Shown here: piece by piece, positions 32,271 to 44,369 of the stretch | How positions within the stretch are numbered: position 1 is the first letter of the stretch | Layout of the letters: the number at the start of each line of letters is the position of its first letter | Origin: Perognathus longimembris pacificus | Lineage: Eukaryota; Chordata; Mammalia; Rodentia; Heteromyidae | Length of the DNA: 64,000 nt | Assembly (NCBI RefSeq): GCF_023159225.1 | Contig: NC_063162.1 | Location: forward strand, 90,047,880 to 90,111,879 | Direction of reading: 5' to 3' | Position numbers and translations under genes: made by a program | The notes under the pieces: model-generated | The model's database searches: none | Seen by the model: only the letters and a program-made list of their open reading frames with translations | Told to the model about the DNA's origin: nothing

Positions 32271-33075
32271 ACCAGGCCCATTCATTTGCATATGGTCCAT
32301 TAATATTTTCTCATTACACAGAAAAATTCTAAACCTCTGGTTTAAAGAGCCATAAAACAACTGCTTGGCTTTAAAAAAAAAAGTCCCTTTCAATTATTAC
32401 ATGCCTGTGGCAATTTTGGCTCATTTCAAAGGTCAATAAACAAGATTAATGAACTGTTTATCACACTCTTGTCATTAATAAACATTCTCAAATACCAAGA
32501 GTTAAAATCCTCCAGTCTTCAGGCCTGGTTACAGTGAAAAAAGGCTCATTTTCACATTTTACTGATGCACAATAAAATCATATTAGTAAGTACTGGTATA
32601 GAAAGTTCCAAAGCATCAAGTACAGTGAGTTGCAGAATTGAAAATATGTAATTTTTCCTTGCCTTTGCCCTCTTTGTAGTGAAATTTTGTAAAAGAAGCA
32701 TAATGCTTATGCTTTATATAATGATAATGAAACATCTTTTATTGAAAAGCCTAAAAATCCGTATTCTACTTGAACTTTTGGGTGCAGTTTATTATTTATC
32801 TTATTGTAGTAAGGTAAGTGCTGCTAAAATATATATTGTTAAGTACAGTCTAGTCTGAGAAGACCATTTTTTCTCAGTTACCCCAGCAATCAGGAAGGAA
32901 ATTTATATTGTAGTTGTAAAATGATGAAATGGGCAGGTATGTCTGTTTCCCATGAGTTCAAGTTTTAACGATTTATACTGGTAACAAACTGCATGCACTT
33001 GGGCAGACATTCCAGGTAAGATGGCACTCAGGGACTTTGTATGGGGGACTATCAAGGTAAGCATAACAAAACAAT
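32271..33075. other. Unassigned DNA
   Basis: About 800 bp without a recognised gene or repeat. Confidence 0.5.
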
Positions 33076-33079
33076 AATA

Positions 33080-33245
33080 ACCAACATTTGGGTAGTGTTG
33101 ACTTTCTGCCAGATACCATCCCAAGGAATTTGCTTACATTAACCCACTTGATCCTCATGGCAAATGAACTGTGAGTGAACTTGGAACTGTCATTTCCCCT
33201 TGTACTCTAGATGAGCAGCTGGATGTATAGAAATAAATATTTCTA
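33080..33245 (-). mobile_element. MIR SINE, reverse
   Basis: 'ctgccagataccatcccaagg', 'cttacattaacccacttgatc', 'tcatttccccttg' and 'ctagatgagcagctgg' are the reversed MIR order. Confidence 0.55.
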
Positions 33246-33654
33246 TTTTCAGTGTCAGGTTGGGCCACGGGGTTGGAAATTGAACAACTTGGTTCTTCGT
33301 TTTATTTTTACAGTTACTCTCTTTATCTAAACCTATGGACACAGGTCTTGTTGGGGAAGATCCGGAGTACAGGGAGTGACCCTGCTCTTCTGTGTCAGTG
33401 CTCTAGGTGATCTCCATCTCCCTTACAGTGATTCATGGGAGATTCCACTTCTTCTTCCTCAACCTTTGCCATTCATCCTCCTCCCTCACCTGCCCAGATA
33501 TATACTTTAATGCAGTTGCATCAAACAGCTTGGAGTTCCAGAATTATGTTTCCTCCATGACTTCCAATTTACCTTCCATAGCTGTTCTGGGCAAACTTGG
33601 GCAAATTACTCACATTTTTTCTTATTTTTTGTAAAATTTTGAACTCTTAAGAAT

Positions 33655-33710
33655 TATACATATGTGTATATATATGTACATTTACACACATATATGTATA
33701 TAACAGTATC
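33655..33710. repeat. Degenerate (TA)/(CATA) simple repeat
   Basis: Alternating 'tatatata', 'acacatata' units between unique DNA and an L1M 3' fragment. Confidence 0.7.
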
Positions 33711-33900
33711 ATTAGTAACATTTAGTACATACACATGATGTATGCCTATCACCACTATCTAGTTCCAGAGTATTTTTTAAGTCATACTATGCAGTAAAGA
33801 AACCTCATACCCATGAAACAGTCACTCTTTACCCACCCCCCCCACCTCCACTTGGCCCCTGATAATCAATACTTTGCTTTGTTTATAAAATAGACAGCTC
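33711..33900 (-). mobile_element. Ancient L1M-type 3' end, reverse
   Basis: Reversed landmarks 'cctatcaccactatctag', 'gaaacctcatacccatg', 'cctgataatcaatactttgc'. It is short and diverged. Confidence 0.5.
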
Positions 33901-34324
33901 TGAAGATTTAATATGTGTGGTACCTAAGTGTGACAGAACAATGGAAATGATTACTTTAAAGGAGGAAATGTGCATTCTGGCCTGCAGTGTGGAGGTGTCA
34001 GTCCTTGGCTGGTGGGACTCATTGCTGTTGGGTGTGGAGTGAGGCAGCCCATCACTGCAGCACTGCCTGATAACAGTGGAACCTGTGGACCTCATAGCGT
34101 CTGGGAAGAAAAGAGAGGATGAAGAGAGGAGGGTCCCAGGACCTCTGTCAAGGGCACATCTCCAATGGCCTTACTCTCTTCTGCTGGGCATCACCTCCCA
34201 AAGATTCCAGTGCCTCCAGGGGCTGCACACCAAGGGTTGAATACTTGGACTTGTGGAGAACATTCAAGATGCAAACTAATCAAGGGATCATGTGTGGCTT
34301 TCTGGGGTTTTTCTCTTCTTTTGT

Positions 34325-34755
34325 CTACTTTTCTTTTACTGCAGTACTGGGGGCTTTGTTTGCTAGGGAAACTTTCTGCTACGTGAGCCACAACTCCAAA
34401 CCCTTTTTGCTCTGGTTATTTTTTAGATAGGATCTCACTTACCACCCCTCCATCTTATTTATGTTTTTACTGTAGCTTAGATGATAGGTGTTTGCTACCC
34501 CCTTTACCTCCACTTTTGTTGTAGAGATGGGGCCTCACAAACTATTTTTGTATGGACTGGCCTGGAACTGAAATTATCTTGATCTCAACCTCTTATGTAG
34601 CTGGAATGACAGGTGCTACCACTGCATGCAGCTATTGTTTGAGACAGGGGATCGTGTCAACTTTTTGCCTATGCTGGCCTCAAACCATGATCCTCCCAAT
34701 CTCTTCCTCCTGAGTAGCTAGGAGCATAGGTGTGAGCCACTGGTGCCCAGCCCAG
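34325..34755 (-). mobile_element. Cluster of old B1-ID and B1 SINEs, reverse
   Basis: 34330-34505 is a reversed ID-B1 dimer ('gctacgtgagccacaactcc...tagataggatctcac'). 34510-34640 is a reversed B1 ('gtagagatggggcctcac'). 34640-34755 is another reversed B1 ('tcctcctgagtagctaggagc', ending 'ggtgcccagccc'). Confidence 0.6.
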
Positions 34756-35599
34756 TTCATGGCTTTTTGAATTTGGATTACTTGAGAGCTTCTTCATGAT
34801 GACATGGATGACAAATGTTTCTCTCTCCAGATTCATGCTGTGCTAAGGGGACTTCCGTTTGGCAGAGGCAGCATTTCAAAAGGTCATGTGGATAATCAGT
34901 GTTTGATAGTCAATATAAGTAAGAGAGAAAGCCAAGACGGGAGAAGGATGTATGTGATAAAAATTATTGAGGTCATGAGCGCCAGAACACATTGTGATGG
35001 GAATGATGGCTAATGGAGACAGGATGTGGCCAAACGTGTCTTTATCTGTTAACATGGGTCAAGTCAGTTTGAAAAGAAGTTTGTAAAAATAAGGCATAGA
35101 TGTTGAAAGAAAAGATTAATCCAGGAAGACAGAAAGACTTTGTATGTAGAACTACTATCTTTTAGAAGGAATTAATTTGGCTTGGATGATAGGTTGGGAG
35201 TGAAGGGGTCCCTGAGACGTTGTCAGGGCTACTAATGGCACAGGAGTGGCAGAATCATTAGTGCCTGAACGGAAGACAGAAAGTAGCTCATTGCTAGGGA
35301 TTCACAGGTGTGTGAAGCTGCAACAAAAAGGTAGGAAAATGAGAGTTCCAAAGACTAAGTTTATGCCCTCAGATAACTAGATACCAGCACAGTGACCATC
35401 TCTGTTATACTGAGAGCCCATAGATGAAGGCTAATGCAGAGAAAGCAAGGGTAACCTGAGAAGAAAAAACATCATATTTCCATGGGATTGTATAATGATT
35501 AGAAGTATTGCGTTTATTCCATCTAGCTCTGTATTGTGTAACTAGATTGTTGCTGTGATGCTTGGACCACTGGGTACAGAATAACTATAATGTGATGTA
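34756..35599. other. Unassigned DNA
   Basis: About 850 bp without supported features. A short plus-strand open frame (34804-35013) resembles no protein I know. Confidence 0.5.
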
Positions 35600-35875
35600 G
35601 AGAGCACAGGTTTTTAGTATCGTATGTGTGATTTTCTAGCCATCACCATGAATTACTAGGTGTGATGATCTAGACAGATTTCTGATCTTTATCAAGCAAG
35701 TTTCCTCATCTGTAAAATGAGAATAGTAAAGAAGCAATTCATACATTATGTAATAGAAGAATATGTTACTTAATTTATGAAACTTCATTTGGTGGAATAT
35801 GCTATTAGTGATAATTCATACAAAGCTTTTAGGCCAATGCCTGATACATACAGGTACTCGGTAAACAGTTCTGTT
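35600..35875 (+). mobile_element. MIR SINE
   Basis: 'tttcctcatctgtaaaatgag' and, further on, 'caatgcctgatacatacaggta', 'ctcggtaaacagttctg' give the characteristic second half of MIR, close to its consensus. Confidence 0.75.
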
Positions 35876-36108
35876 TTCAGAAGTCTTTTTTTTTTTTTTT
35901 TTGGCCAGTCCTAGGCCGTGAACTCAGGGCCTGAGCACTGTCCCTGGCTTCTTTTTGCTCAAGGCTAGCACTCTGCCACTTGAGCCACAGCGCCATTCTG
36001 GCCGTTTTCTGTATATGTGGAGCTGAGGAATCGAACCCAGGGCCTCATGTATACGAGGCAAGCACTCTTGCCACTAGGCCATATTCCCAGCCCCTTCAGA
36101 AGTCTTTT
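35876..36108 (-). mobile_element. IDL-Geo SINE with perfect 14-bp TSDs, reverse
   Basis: TSD ttcagaagtctttt at 35876-35889 and 36095-36108. The body 35890-36094 has the common (non-young) variants: 'cttctttttgctcaagg' and 'aacccagggcctcatg'. Confidence 0.96.
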
Positions 36109-36117
36109 AAGGCTTCT

Positions 36118-36520
36118 GTCTTAGTCTTTTTTTTTTCCTGTCACTGTAACAAAACACATGAACCTAGAGAATTTATAAGGAATGAAGTTTATTTTGGTTT
36201 ATGGTTCTGCAGGCTGAGCTGCCTAAGAGGACGGTGCCAGCATTTAATTCAGCTCCAAAGGAAGGTTGGTGATGCTTCGAACTTGTGGTGGAATTCAGAA
36301 GGGCAAAGGGGGGATGCCAAAGAGAGAGAATAGCAACAGTGGTCCAACTTTACAACTCCCTACCCCCTTGAAACCAAGAACATATTCACTACTGTGAAAA
36401 TTAACCTGGTCTCCTGAGGGAGGCATTAGTTCCTCTTAATGACTTCATTACTTCTTACAGGGCCACATCAAGTTTAAGCATGAATTTTGGAGTGAATAAG
36501 CCATACATCAAGCATTGCAG
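36118..36520 (-). mobile_element. MaLR (MST/THE1-like) LTR, reverse
   Basis: Reversed landmarks: 'tgtcactgtaacaaaacac', 'gaatttataaggaatgaag', 'ggttctgcaggctgagctg', then 'gaatgccaaag'-like purine sequence and 'agggccacatcaag'. It is an old, non-coding LTR. Confidence 0.6.
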
Positions 36521-36886
36521 CTTCCATTGTTTCATAACTCATTATGTGAGTTGTAATGGGATATCTTCTCTCCTTGTGGGAAACAATGACACAAAATTCT
36601 GTCATTCTTCACGTTTCTTTCTTCATTGGCTACAGGTGATATCTTCTAGGCAATTTGTTATGAGTGTATTTTAATGGTCTTCATCATCATCTTGTTTTTT
36701 TATATGGTGGAATGGATACAGGCTGAATTTTCTTGTTTTTAATTACAAGAATTGCTGGGCTATTTTTATTAGGCAGGTGGAAGAAAATGCAGCTCATTCT
36801 CCCTTGTATAGAGCAATCAAACACCAGTGTTGTTCTACCAAGTATTACTTAAAATACCTTTAGGATTTTATTTTATTCTTATTTTT

Positions 36887-37116
36887 TTGTGCTGGTACTG
36901 GGGCTTAAACTTAGGACCTGGGCACTGTCCCTTAGCATGTTCACTGAGGGTTGGCATTCTACCGCTTGAATCACAGATCCACTTCTGGCTTTTTAGTGGT
37001 TAATTGGAGTTAAGAGTCTCATGGACTTTTCTTCCCAGGCTGGCTCTGGACCATGATCCTCAGATCTCAGTCCCATGAGTAGCTAGAATTCTAGTCATGA
37101 GCTACTGATGCCTGGC
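36887..37116 (-). mobile_element. B1(7SL)-Geo dimeric SINE, reverse, full-length
   Basis: Geo half 36887-36990 ('ggcactgtcccttagc', 'taccgcttgaatcacag'), linker 'ggttaattggagttaagagtc', and B1 half to 37116 ('gatctcagtcccatgagtagc'). Confidence 0.88.
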
Positions 37117-37540
37117 TTTGGGTTTATCTTGAATATAGATAAAAGTATAGCTAGAAATTGTGACAAAAATGTACATAAGAATATCAACCTAAATTTTTCT
37201 TTCTCCTGTTTCCTGACTTCTTAAAAATTGTCAGTAAAAATGATTTAGAACATATACCTCTATTTAACTGTGTGTCTTTTCCTCTTCACGTTTCACTGTC
37301 ATCCAATATAGTGACTTGGGCAAAATTTAAAGATAATATCAATCTTTTCTTTTCTTGTATCAGTGAAAGGACTGCCACTTTGTCCTGGTCATATTTCCCT
37401 ATCCCCTTCTTCAGTGACTGAATGACAGTGTTTAGAGACAGTGGATATTTTGAGTGCCTCATGCAGATTGCAGTAATTCACTTGTGAAGTGTTTTTTAAA
37501 AAGCAGCAGATAAATCATAAAATTCTTTTCTTTTCCCCAG
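37117..37540. other. Unassigned spacer upstream of the exon-like unit
   Basis: It ends in a strong polypyrimidine tract (37521-37540), described with the next feature. Nothing else is recognised. Confidence 0.5.
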
Positions 37541-37684
37541 GGCTTAGCTGTGGGAGCTCATGTTGGAAGAGAGAAGATTACTTTCTGATATCTCTTGGAA
37601 TTATGTAGCATCATGAAAGGTCGAAAACAGAGCTTAACCTCTTTAGGGGGAAAAGAGCAAATCCACAAACAGACATCAGTCTAG
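37541..37684 (+). other. Exon-like unit with consensus splice sites
   Basis: A 144-bp segment is preceded by an acceptor-type tract (attcttttcttttccccag, ending at 37540) and followed by TAG|GTAAGA at 37685. All three frames contain stops, so it is not an internal coding exon. The only ATG-initiated frame of any length starts near 37614 and stops at the TAG immediately before the donor (23 codons). If real, it would be a non-coding RNA exon or a 5'-UTR exon. It matches no gene I recognise and may be a chance pairing of splice motifs. Confidence 0.3.
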
Positions 37685-38185
37685 GTAAGAGAACCCCTTG
37701 ATTTATTACCATGTATATGTCTCTATGCTTTTAATTTCATAACATAGCTACCCTGACATTGAAGGAGTTTTTCCAGGATCCAATTTATTGTATTTCACAG
37801 GCCCCAACAGCTTCACCTTTCTCTGAGCAATCCCACAGAAGTGCACAAAATGGATTTGACATCGAGAAACCCAGATATTTTAGCCTTCTGCCAGACTTGC
37901 TGAAGTGTTTCCAAGTTAAGGCCAAGTCTCTTATAATGGTGGTTAATGATGGTGAGCACCAACTAGATGGGACCATGGGTTAAAGCTGCTTGTAGATCAA
38001 GAAGGAAATCATAATTCATCAGATGTGGGTTTGTGCTGAGGAGCACACTGACAAATGACAAAGCGTTGTGTAAACTCCAGAGTAGGTTGCATGCAGACAG
38101 AGCAGTCACTTCCTTTGTCACACAATCTTCCCACTCTCTGAATTACAGAGCTCAGCATAGATTGAAAATTAGGATCTACTGGTTG

Positions 38186-38305
38186 ATTTTTTTTTTTCTG
38201 GCACAAGTCTTTCTGTGTGGCTCGGGTGGTCCTCAAACTCTTCTGTTCTACCTCAAGTTCCCAAATGCTGGTATTACAGGTGTGTGCTACCATACCTGGC
38301 CTGAT
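38186..38305 (-). mobile_element. B1 SINE, reverse
   Basis: The reversed tail T run is followed by 'tctgtgtggctcgggtggtcc', 'ctcaagttcccaaatgctgg' and 'attacaggtgtgtgctaccat'. Confidence 0.75.
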
Positions 38306-38639
38306 TGCTTTACAACTGGAGAAACCACGCAACTCTAGGTATTTTAAACAGAAAAAGATCCATGTGTCTGTTGCATTTATTAATTCCAAAAGATAAAGGC
38401 AAAATGATCTCTACTTTTATTGAACTAATATTAATTATGCAAATAGCCATTTCAGTGATCTGAAGTAAGGTATTTGAAAGGACAATGCAGGTACAGCATA
38501 TGGAACCTAACCAGCCCCTGACAGGAAGTAACACCTAAGCCACAAACTTTTTAGGTTTTTGTTTTGTGTATCTTTGTGTTTATTTTCTGTTTTAGAAGAT
38601 AAAAGAAGCATATAGCTTTTATCTCTATTTGATTTTCAA

Positions 38640-39250
38640 ATATTTCAATTTTATTTATTTTTTCATGAATGCTTGCTGTCGTTCTTTTAAAACTTCACAC
38701 TTATTATTTGTACGAAGTGAGAGCTTTGATTATATTTCTACACATGCATGCAATTTAATTTGATCACATTTACCCCCTCTATTACTCTTTCTTCCCTCTC
38801 TTTTGCCAACCATTTTAAAAAAGCTTCCTTAGACATTTTAATATGATTTAATTATAAGTTTTCATACATGCAATGTCCTTTTATCATATTCCCAACTTCC
38901 CACTCCATCTCCTCCTGGTTCCTTTCTCCTTTTATATTCCTCCTTTTTGTCTTGTTTTGTTTTAGATCTAGATTAACAGATGAGAGAAAACTTAGTATTG
39001 TTTCTCTTTCTGAGTCTGGCTTATTTCACTTAACATGAGATATCCAGTTCTATAGATTTTCCTGCAAATGACATGACATAATTCTATTCTTTGTTATGGA
39101 TAAATAATATTGCCCTGTATGTAGACACCACATTTTCTTTATCTGTTCACCTGTTGATGGGCACCTACGCTGACTCCATAACTTGGCTACTGTGAATGGT
39201 ACTGCTGTCAACACTGGTCTATCGATTATATTCCTTTATGTATATGCCCA
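38640..39250 (-). mobile_element. Old L1 3' UTR and ORF2 end, reverse
   Basis: The 3' UTR landmarks ('gatcacatttaccccctc', 'tattactctttcttccc') are followed by the reversed ORF2 end: 'gagtctggcttatttcac', 'tagacaccacattttc', 'ctgttgatgggcacctac', 'cttggctactgtgaatgg'. Confidence 0.75.
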
Positions 39251-40030
39251 TGAGCTATCACATAACTTGAAGAGAAATTTGCCAGATCTGCTGTACAGAT
39301 TGCACAACTCAGGGGCACGTTTACATATTATCTATGTGGCTGGTGTTCCCAGCAGTTGCTCAGAGTACAAAGTTGAGTATGGCAGCCCTGTTCAATAGTG
39401 GGTAGGAATTAGATGAAACATATTAGGCAGGTGTGAGGAGAGGTGTGATGATGGTGGTGATAACTGGAGTACTAAGAAAGAAGACAGACATTCTGATACA
39501 GGGAACTTCACATTACAAGACTGAGATGGAAAGGGCTTTGCTCTCATTGTTACCTGACCTGTGGGATTTTGTTAGTAAACAGGAGTCTTATCAGTATATC
39601 CTTGTGGAGTTATTAGGAGTCATAGATGCTGGGTGAGAAGATATAGGGCCTGACACAGACTAGGATTCGGTCTCTGTTTCTTTATTTCCTAGAAACAAGG
39701 TGAACTTGGGGCTACTGGGGTGACATTTCATAAATTGCAACTACTTCATTCACACCTCTACCACCAACACTTGAGGTCTTAGAAACTAGCAACAACTGCT
39801 AAATATCATTGCTTTCCAGGCAGACTGTATGAAAAAAAGACTCTATCAGGGCAAAATGTCATTGCCTTCAGGCTTGCTGTGAACTGAAAAAGTGAACTGA
39901 AATTCTGATCCTCCAGCACACAGGCCACACCCTCGCCCCCACCCTCCTCCGGCTGAATTTATCTCCTGCCCAATCTGGTACACTTTCAGTTCCAGAGATC
40001 AGCTATTCTGTCACACCCCCTGCCCACCCA
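39251..40030. other. Unassigned DNA
   Basis: About 780 bp. Open frames at 39183-39398 and 39433-39636 are partly translations of L1 antisense sequence or match nothing known. Confidence 0.45.
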
Positions 40031-40034
40031 CTCT

Positions 40035-40325
40035 ATTTTTTCAAACACTTTAATGTTATTTTATTGTGATAAGATTTGTACAACATGAAGTTTGTCATTT
40101 AAATAATTTTAAGTGTTTTGTTCATTTATGGTGTCAGGGCAACCATCACCATTATCTATTTCCATCATCCCAGAATAGCAAGCAAAACTCTGTGCCATTG
40201 AGAGACAACTCCTCACTCCCTTCCCCTGCATAGGGAAAACTACTTCCTGACACTACACCAGCTACATCATATAAGTAGAGTCATAGGCTTATTTCACTTA
40301 AATCATGTCTTTAAATTTTGCTCAT
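40035..40325 (-). mobile_element. Ancient L1M-type 3' end, reverse
   Basis: Reversed landmarks 'ggcaaccatcaccattatc', 'aaaactctgtgccattgag', 'cactcccttcccc', 'ataagtagagtcatagg' in the order seen in L1M elements. Confidence 0.6.
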
Positions 40326-40364
40326 GTGATTGCATGTGCCTTTTCTTCCTCCTCCCCCTTCTGC

Positions 40365-40374
<10 letters not shown>

Positions 40375-40392
<18 letters not shown>
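40375..40392. repeat. (CT)n microsatellite
   Basis: A short CT array at the tail side of the following reversed SINE. Confidence 0.9.
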
Positions 40393-40395
<3 letters not shown>

Positions 40396-40397
<2 letters not shown>

Positions 40398-40622
40398 GAT
40401 GATACTGTGGCTTGAATTCTGTGTCTTGCACTCTTGCTTAGCTTTTTTCACTCAAGGATGGATCTCTACCATTTGAGCTATACCTCTACTTCTGGCTTTT
40501 TGCTGGTTAGTTGGAGATAAGGACCTTCTCAGATTTGTCTGCTTGGGCTGACTTTGATCCTTGATCCTCCAATATCAGCCTCCTGATTAGCTAGGATCAT
40601 AGACATAAGCCACGGCTAATAG
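40396..40622 (-). mobile_element. B1(7SL)-Geo dimeric SINE, reverse
   Basis: Geo half ('tgtggcttgaattctg', 'ctaccatttgagctatac'), linker 'ggttagttggagataagg', and B1 half ('tcagcctcctgattagctagg'). Confidence 0.82.
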
Positions 40623-40729
40623 CATTTCCTTATGAGTCCATCCCAGATTTTGTTTAATTACTTCATTTTGTACAGATGTGTGACTGTAATGTTTCTGTTT
40701 GCTCACCTGCACTGGACTAGGATGAGGGT

Positions 40730-41165
40730 AGTTGTGATAGGCAGCATTTCCAAACAGTCCCACCTCTGTCACTAGAACCTGAATGTGACGAGATGTTGCC
40801 AGATAGCCAGTGCAATCACATAAAGGCTTAAATATGGCATGGCAAAGAGGAGTCAGGGAGACCTGGAGCACAAAGGAGATTTGGTACACTGCATATGACA
40901 AGGAAGAGCAGTGCTGAGAGCAGGGGAGAGTGGTTCCTTGTGACAGAAACTGCAAGAAGCCAGGTTCAGCCCAGGGAATGTATCACCTTCAGAGCCCACA
41001 CCTAAGTTCCCAGCTGGCTGGCATCTTGGTTTTGGCCATGTGAGATCCTGAGTAGAGGATCATGTGATTCCAGCTCTGATGTGCAGAATTAGGAGTCAGA
41101 ACTGGGCATTGGTCTAAGCTACTGAATTTAGGATAATTTGTTACTCAGCAACAGAAAACTCAACA
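40730..41165 (+). mobile_element. MaLR (MLT1-like) LTR
   Basis: The best part is the 3' end, 'ggtctaagctactgaattta', followed by 'ataatttgttactcagcaac' and 'agaaaactcaac'. Upstream sequence ('aacctgaatgtgacgag') fits the same class weakly. Confidence 0.55.
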
Positions 41166-42878
41166 GCAGAGAGCTTAGCTTCTGACCTTTAACCCCAACT
41201 GTTTAGTTAAGTAGTTTTATAAATATTATCCTTAGTTTCCCTGTAAATAGTGATCTGATAATTAATTGAAAGATGAAGTAGGAAGAAATGATGATGGAAG
41301 GCAAAAGGAGTAAGCCATACCAACAAATGGAAAATAGAGAAAGTCAAAGGAAAGAGAGTGGCCATGAGTTGGGGACAGTGCTTGAAAAAGGAGTCTTCAC
41401 TGAAAAGTGCATGAGAGAAATCTGTTTTCTAAATATTTATTACGTCCCCTAGAACTGCAGGCTCAATGGTGCTCTTTTAATTTTGACTAGATTTCCAATT
41501 ATTCAATTAGCTGAATCAGCTATTTTTCTAGTGTTCTGTCAGAATACCATGTGACCAGAATCAATAGAAATCAGGGACACTATGTAATCTCAGGTCAGAT
41601 TGAATAACAGGTCAGATTTAAGCCTGCGACACTCATTTTCTGATTTTATGTACCCAGAGAGTAGAGAAAAGCCTCTAGTAGAGACTTTATCTTATCAGGT
41701 AAATAATAGGATAACTTCCTTGGCCCAAAAGAATTTCCTTAGTCATGCTTTACAGTTCTTGTAACTAGACTCTTAGAAACTCATTTATTTAGACTAAATA
41801 TCAACCATAAACATTTGTGGCTATATCATGAAATGTAGACATATTATCAGAGTGAATGTAAGTTTGTTAACATAGTAATAAGTTATATCAAGATAATTTT
41901 TCATGATTGTACATGAGCAATGGCTATGTAGGTCTCTACACTAAAGAGAAACTAGTGTCAAAGCTCAGTTTATTTGCTTACAAATTTCCTGTAGTACAGG
42001 TCCAATAGGAATCTTGTAACTGAGTTTCAACATGGATCTCACAGCCCAATCTACCATATACTCAAAAGCATATTCAGATTGTCAAGGAAAGGTTAATTGC
42101 TGTAGAATTTAGATGCTTCTTTTTATCTGATTAGACACAGAAAACGGATAATGTTCATCGATACATGCATTTTTTGGAGCAACTGAATGATGCTTCAACA
42201 AGATAATGGAAAATATAAAAACAGACCTATGACTGAAGAGGCCAGAAGACTTGTTAACTTCTAACAAAGATGACAGCTCTTGTGCCAAATTTTCTGAGAA
42301 ATTATAGCTTCTCTGTTCTCTCTTTCTACATCTTCATTTCTCTCTCTTTCTCTGTTCTCCATGCTTTCTCCCCACTGTTTATGTATATATCTGTATGTGG
42401 GCTTTTTGTTGCTCTGGATTGAACTCAGTCTCTGGGAATTCCAAACACTGGTCAACTAGAAGATACTGACAGTAAACTAAGGGTACATTCTGTGTTCTTT
42501 AATACAGAGGATGTAGCACTTCCTGAGAACCATCCCCCTTGGCTGAGGTTGCTGACTTTCCCACCAGTGTGTCTTGCGTTCTGGGTAGAGATCATGCTTC
42601 CCTGTTCTTTGCAGAGGAGAAAGCTGCTCTCACCAGAGGAAAAGGAGGGAAATGCTTTTTGCAAGTGAATCCATAGCTGGTGTGGTCCAACTTCAAGGGT
42701 CTCTTTGGATCTGTGGGATCAATCAGCGCTTGTATCATTTCCTTAAAATAGAGAGTGGTGTTTCTATTTCACATTGATGTTGTATTATTTGTATAGCAGA
42801 GATAGAAGAGTAGAAACAAGAGAAGAAAGCAGTGCTGTGACTTTACTTATTGTTAATCTCCTTTAAGAATCATTGAAT
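41166..42878. other. Unassigned, repeat-poor DNA
   Basis: About 1.7 kb, the longest stretch here in which I recognise almost nothing. A pyrimidine-rich stretch lies at 42308-42380. Open frames at 42261-42664 (minus) match no protein I know. Confidence 0.5.
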
Positions 42879-43078
42879 CAGCTGGTACCTGTGGCTCAGG
42901 CCTGTAATCTTAGCTACTCAACAGGCTGAGATCTGAGGATCTTATTTCAAAGTCACCTGGGTACAAAAGTTTATGAGAGTCTATCTCCAATTGGCTGGAA
43001 TATGCTAGACTGGAGGTATAGCCTAAGTGGTAGAGCACCAGCCATAAAGCCCTGAGTTCAAGTCTACATATGAGCATA
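42879..43078 (+). mobile_element. B1(7SL)-Geo dimeric SINE ending in (CA)n
   Basis: 'gtggctcaggcctgtaatc' (B1), 'ctccaattggctgg' (linker), 'tagcctaagtggtagagcacc...ccctgagttcaagtc' (Geo). It is followed at once by a (CA)n array. Confidence 0.85.
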
Positions 43079-43084
43079 CACATA

Positions 43085-43085
<1 letters not shown>

Positions 43086-43131
<46 letters not shown>
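43086..43131. repeat. (CA)n microsatellite at SINE 3' end
   Basis: About 22 CA units in the position of the preceding SINE's tail. Confidence 0.97.
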
Positions 43132-43133
<2 letters not shown>

Positions 43134-43347
43134 ATTGTCCTTCAAATTACCAAACAAATTCTTTACAAAACTAGAAATATAATTAATTTTGATAAAGTGG
43201 AGTCTTAAATTTCATGTCGTTGCTGCATTCTCAGGGCCAAAATGAAGATACCTGTCAAGCACAGTGTTGGAGTGAGGCTTTGTAAAAAATGGTTTCTAAG
43301 AGTTTCTAGGCTGATTCAAAATCTTTAAGGGATTTTGCCTGTATCCT

Positions 43348-43618
43348 CTCAATCTTCTTCTTCTCCTTCTCCTTCTTCTTCTTCTTCTTCATCTTCTTCT
43401 TCTTTTTTTTTTTTTTGCCAGACCTGGGCTTGGACTCAGGACCTGAGCACTGTCTCTGGCTTCTTTTTGCTCAAGGCTACCACTCTGCCACTTGAGCCAC
43501 AGCACCACCTCTGGCCATTTTCTATATATGTGGTGCTGGGGAATCAAACCCAGGGCTTCATGTATACAAGGCAGCCACTCTTGCTACTAGGCCATATTCC
43601 CAGCCACTCAATCTTCTT
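43348..43618 (-). mobile_element. IDL-Geo SINE with a (GAA)n tail enclosed by TSDs, reverse
   Basis: TSD ctcaatcttctt at 43348-43359 and 43607-43618. Between the left TSD and the SINE body lies a (CTT)/(CTTCTC)n tract (43360-43400) plus a T run, so the microsatellite is part of the inserted unit's tail. The body ends in 'catattcccagcc'. Confidence 0.93.
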
Positions 43619-43984
43619 TTAAAATGATCAATATCTATGCATACATATATAATATGTATCTATTATACATAAATATTAGTGATTAGTAAATATTAAAAGC
43701 TTCTACATTTAAAAAAAAACCCAGCACTATATAGTTTTTTAATAGAAAGAGAAATGGATTTGGTCCAGCTTTTCCCATTCATGTATGTTTCTCGTAGACT
43801 GGATCGATGTGTTTGGTACATTCTTGGTGCTGGGTACAAATAAGCAGAAAGAGGGAGGAGCTCTTACCAAAAAGATGAAGTAAAGTCAAATCACCACAGT
43901 CCTGGGGAAAATGGCTCAGCAGAGTCATTCTCATTACATCATTTCTCATCCTGGGATTTGTTTTTAAAGAGGCTTCAAATGATT

Positions 43985-44369
43985 TTTAAAAATAATTTTT
44001 ATTATCTTTATGTAGCTGTACAAAGGGGTTTCAATTCAACATGTCAATTTATGTGTGGAATGCACCTTCCATTATTACCCCCTCTAGTTTACCCTAATTC
44101 TAATATCATCCCTTTCTTCAAGTTTCACATATGTACATTATTATGACTGCATTTGGCCAGTGTTATTTTTTTCATTTTTTTGTCCCTTTCCCCTTAATGC
44201 CTATCTCTATCTGACAAGATATATTTCAGCTTTCTAGTATTCATTTTATTAAACTGTCTGTTAATTGCTCAAAGGAGTTATTCCATGGAAATCCACCCCT
44301 TTGTATATCACACTTTAATCAGTTTTATCATGTATATGTGTGTGTGTGTCCCTGTATGTGTTTTCATAT
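43985..44369 (-). mobile_element. Old L1 3' UTR, reverse (left part)
   Basis: 'agctgtacaaaggggtttc', 'caattcaacatgtcaattta', 'ccctctagtttaccctaa' and 'catatgtacattattatgac' resemble reversed rodent L1 3' UTR. It continues after the SINE at 44628. Confidence 0.6.
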
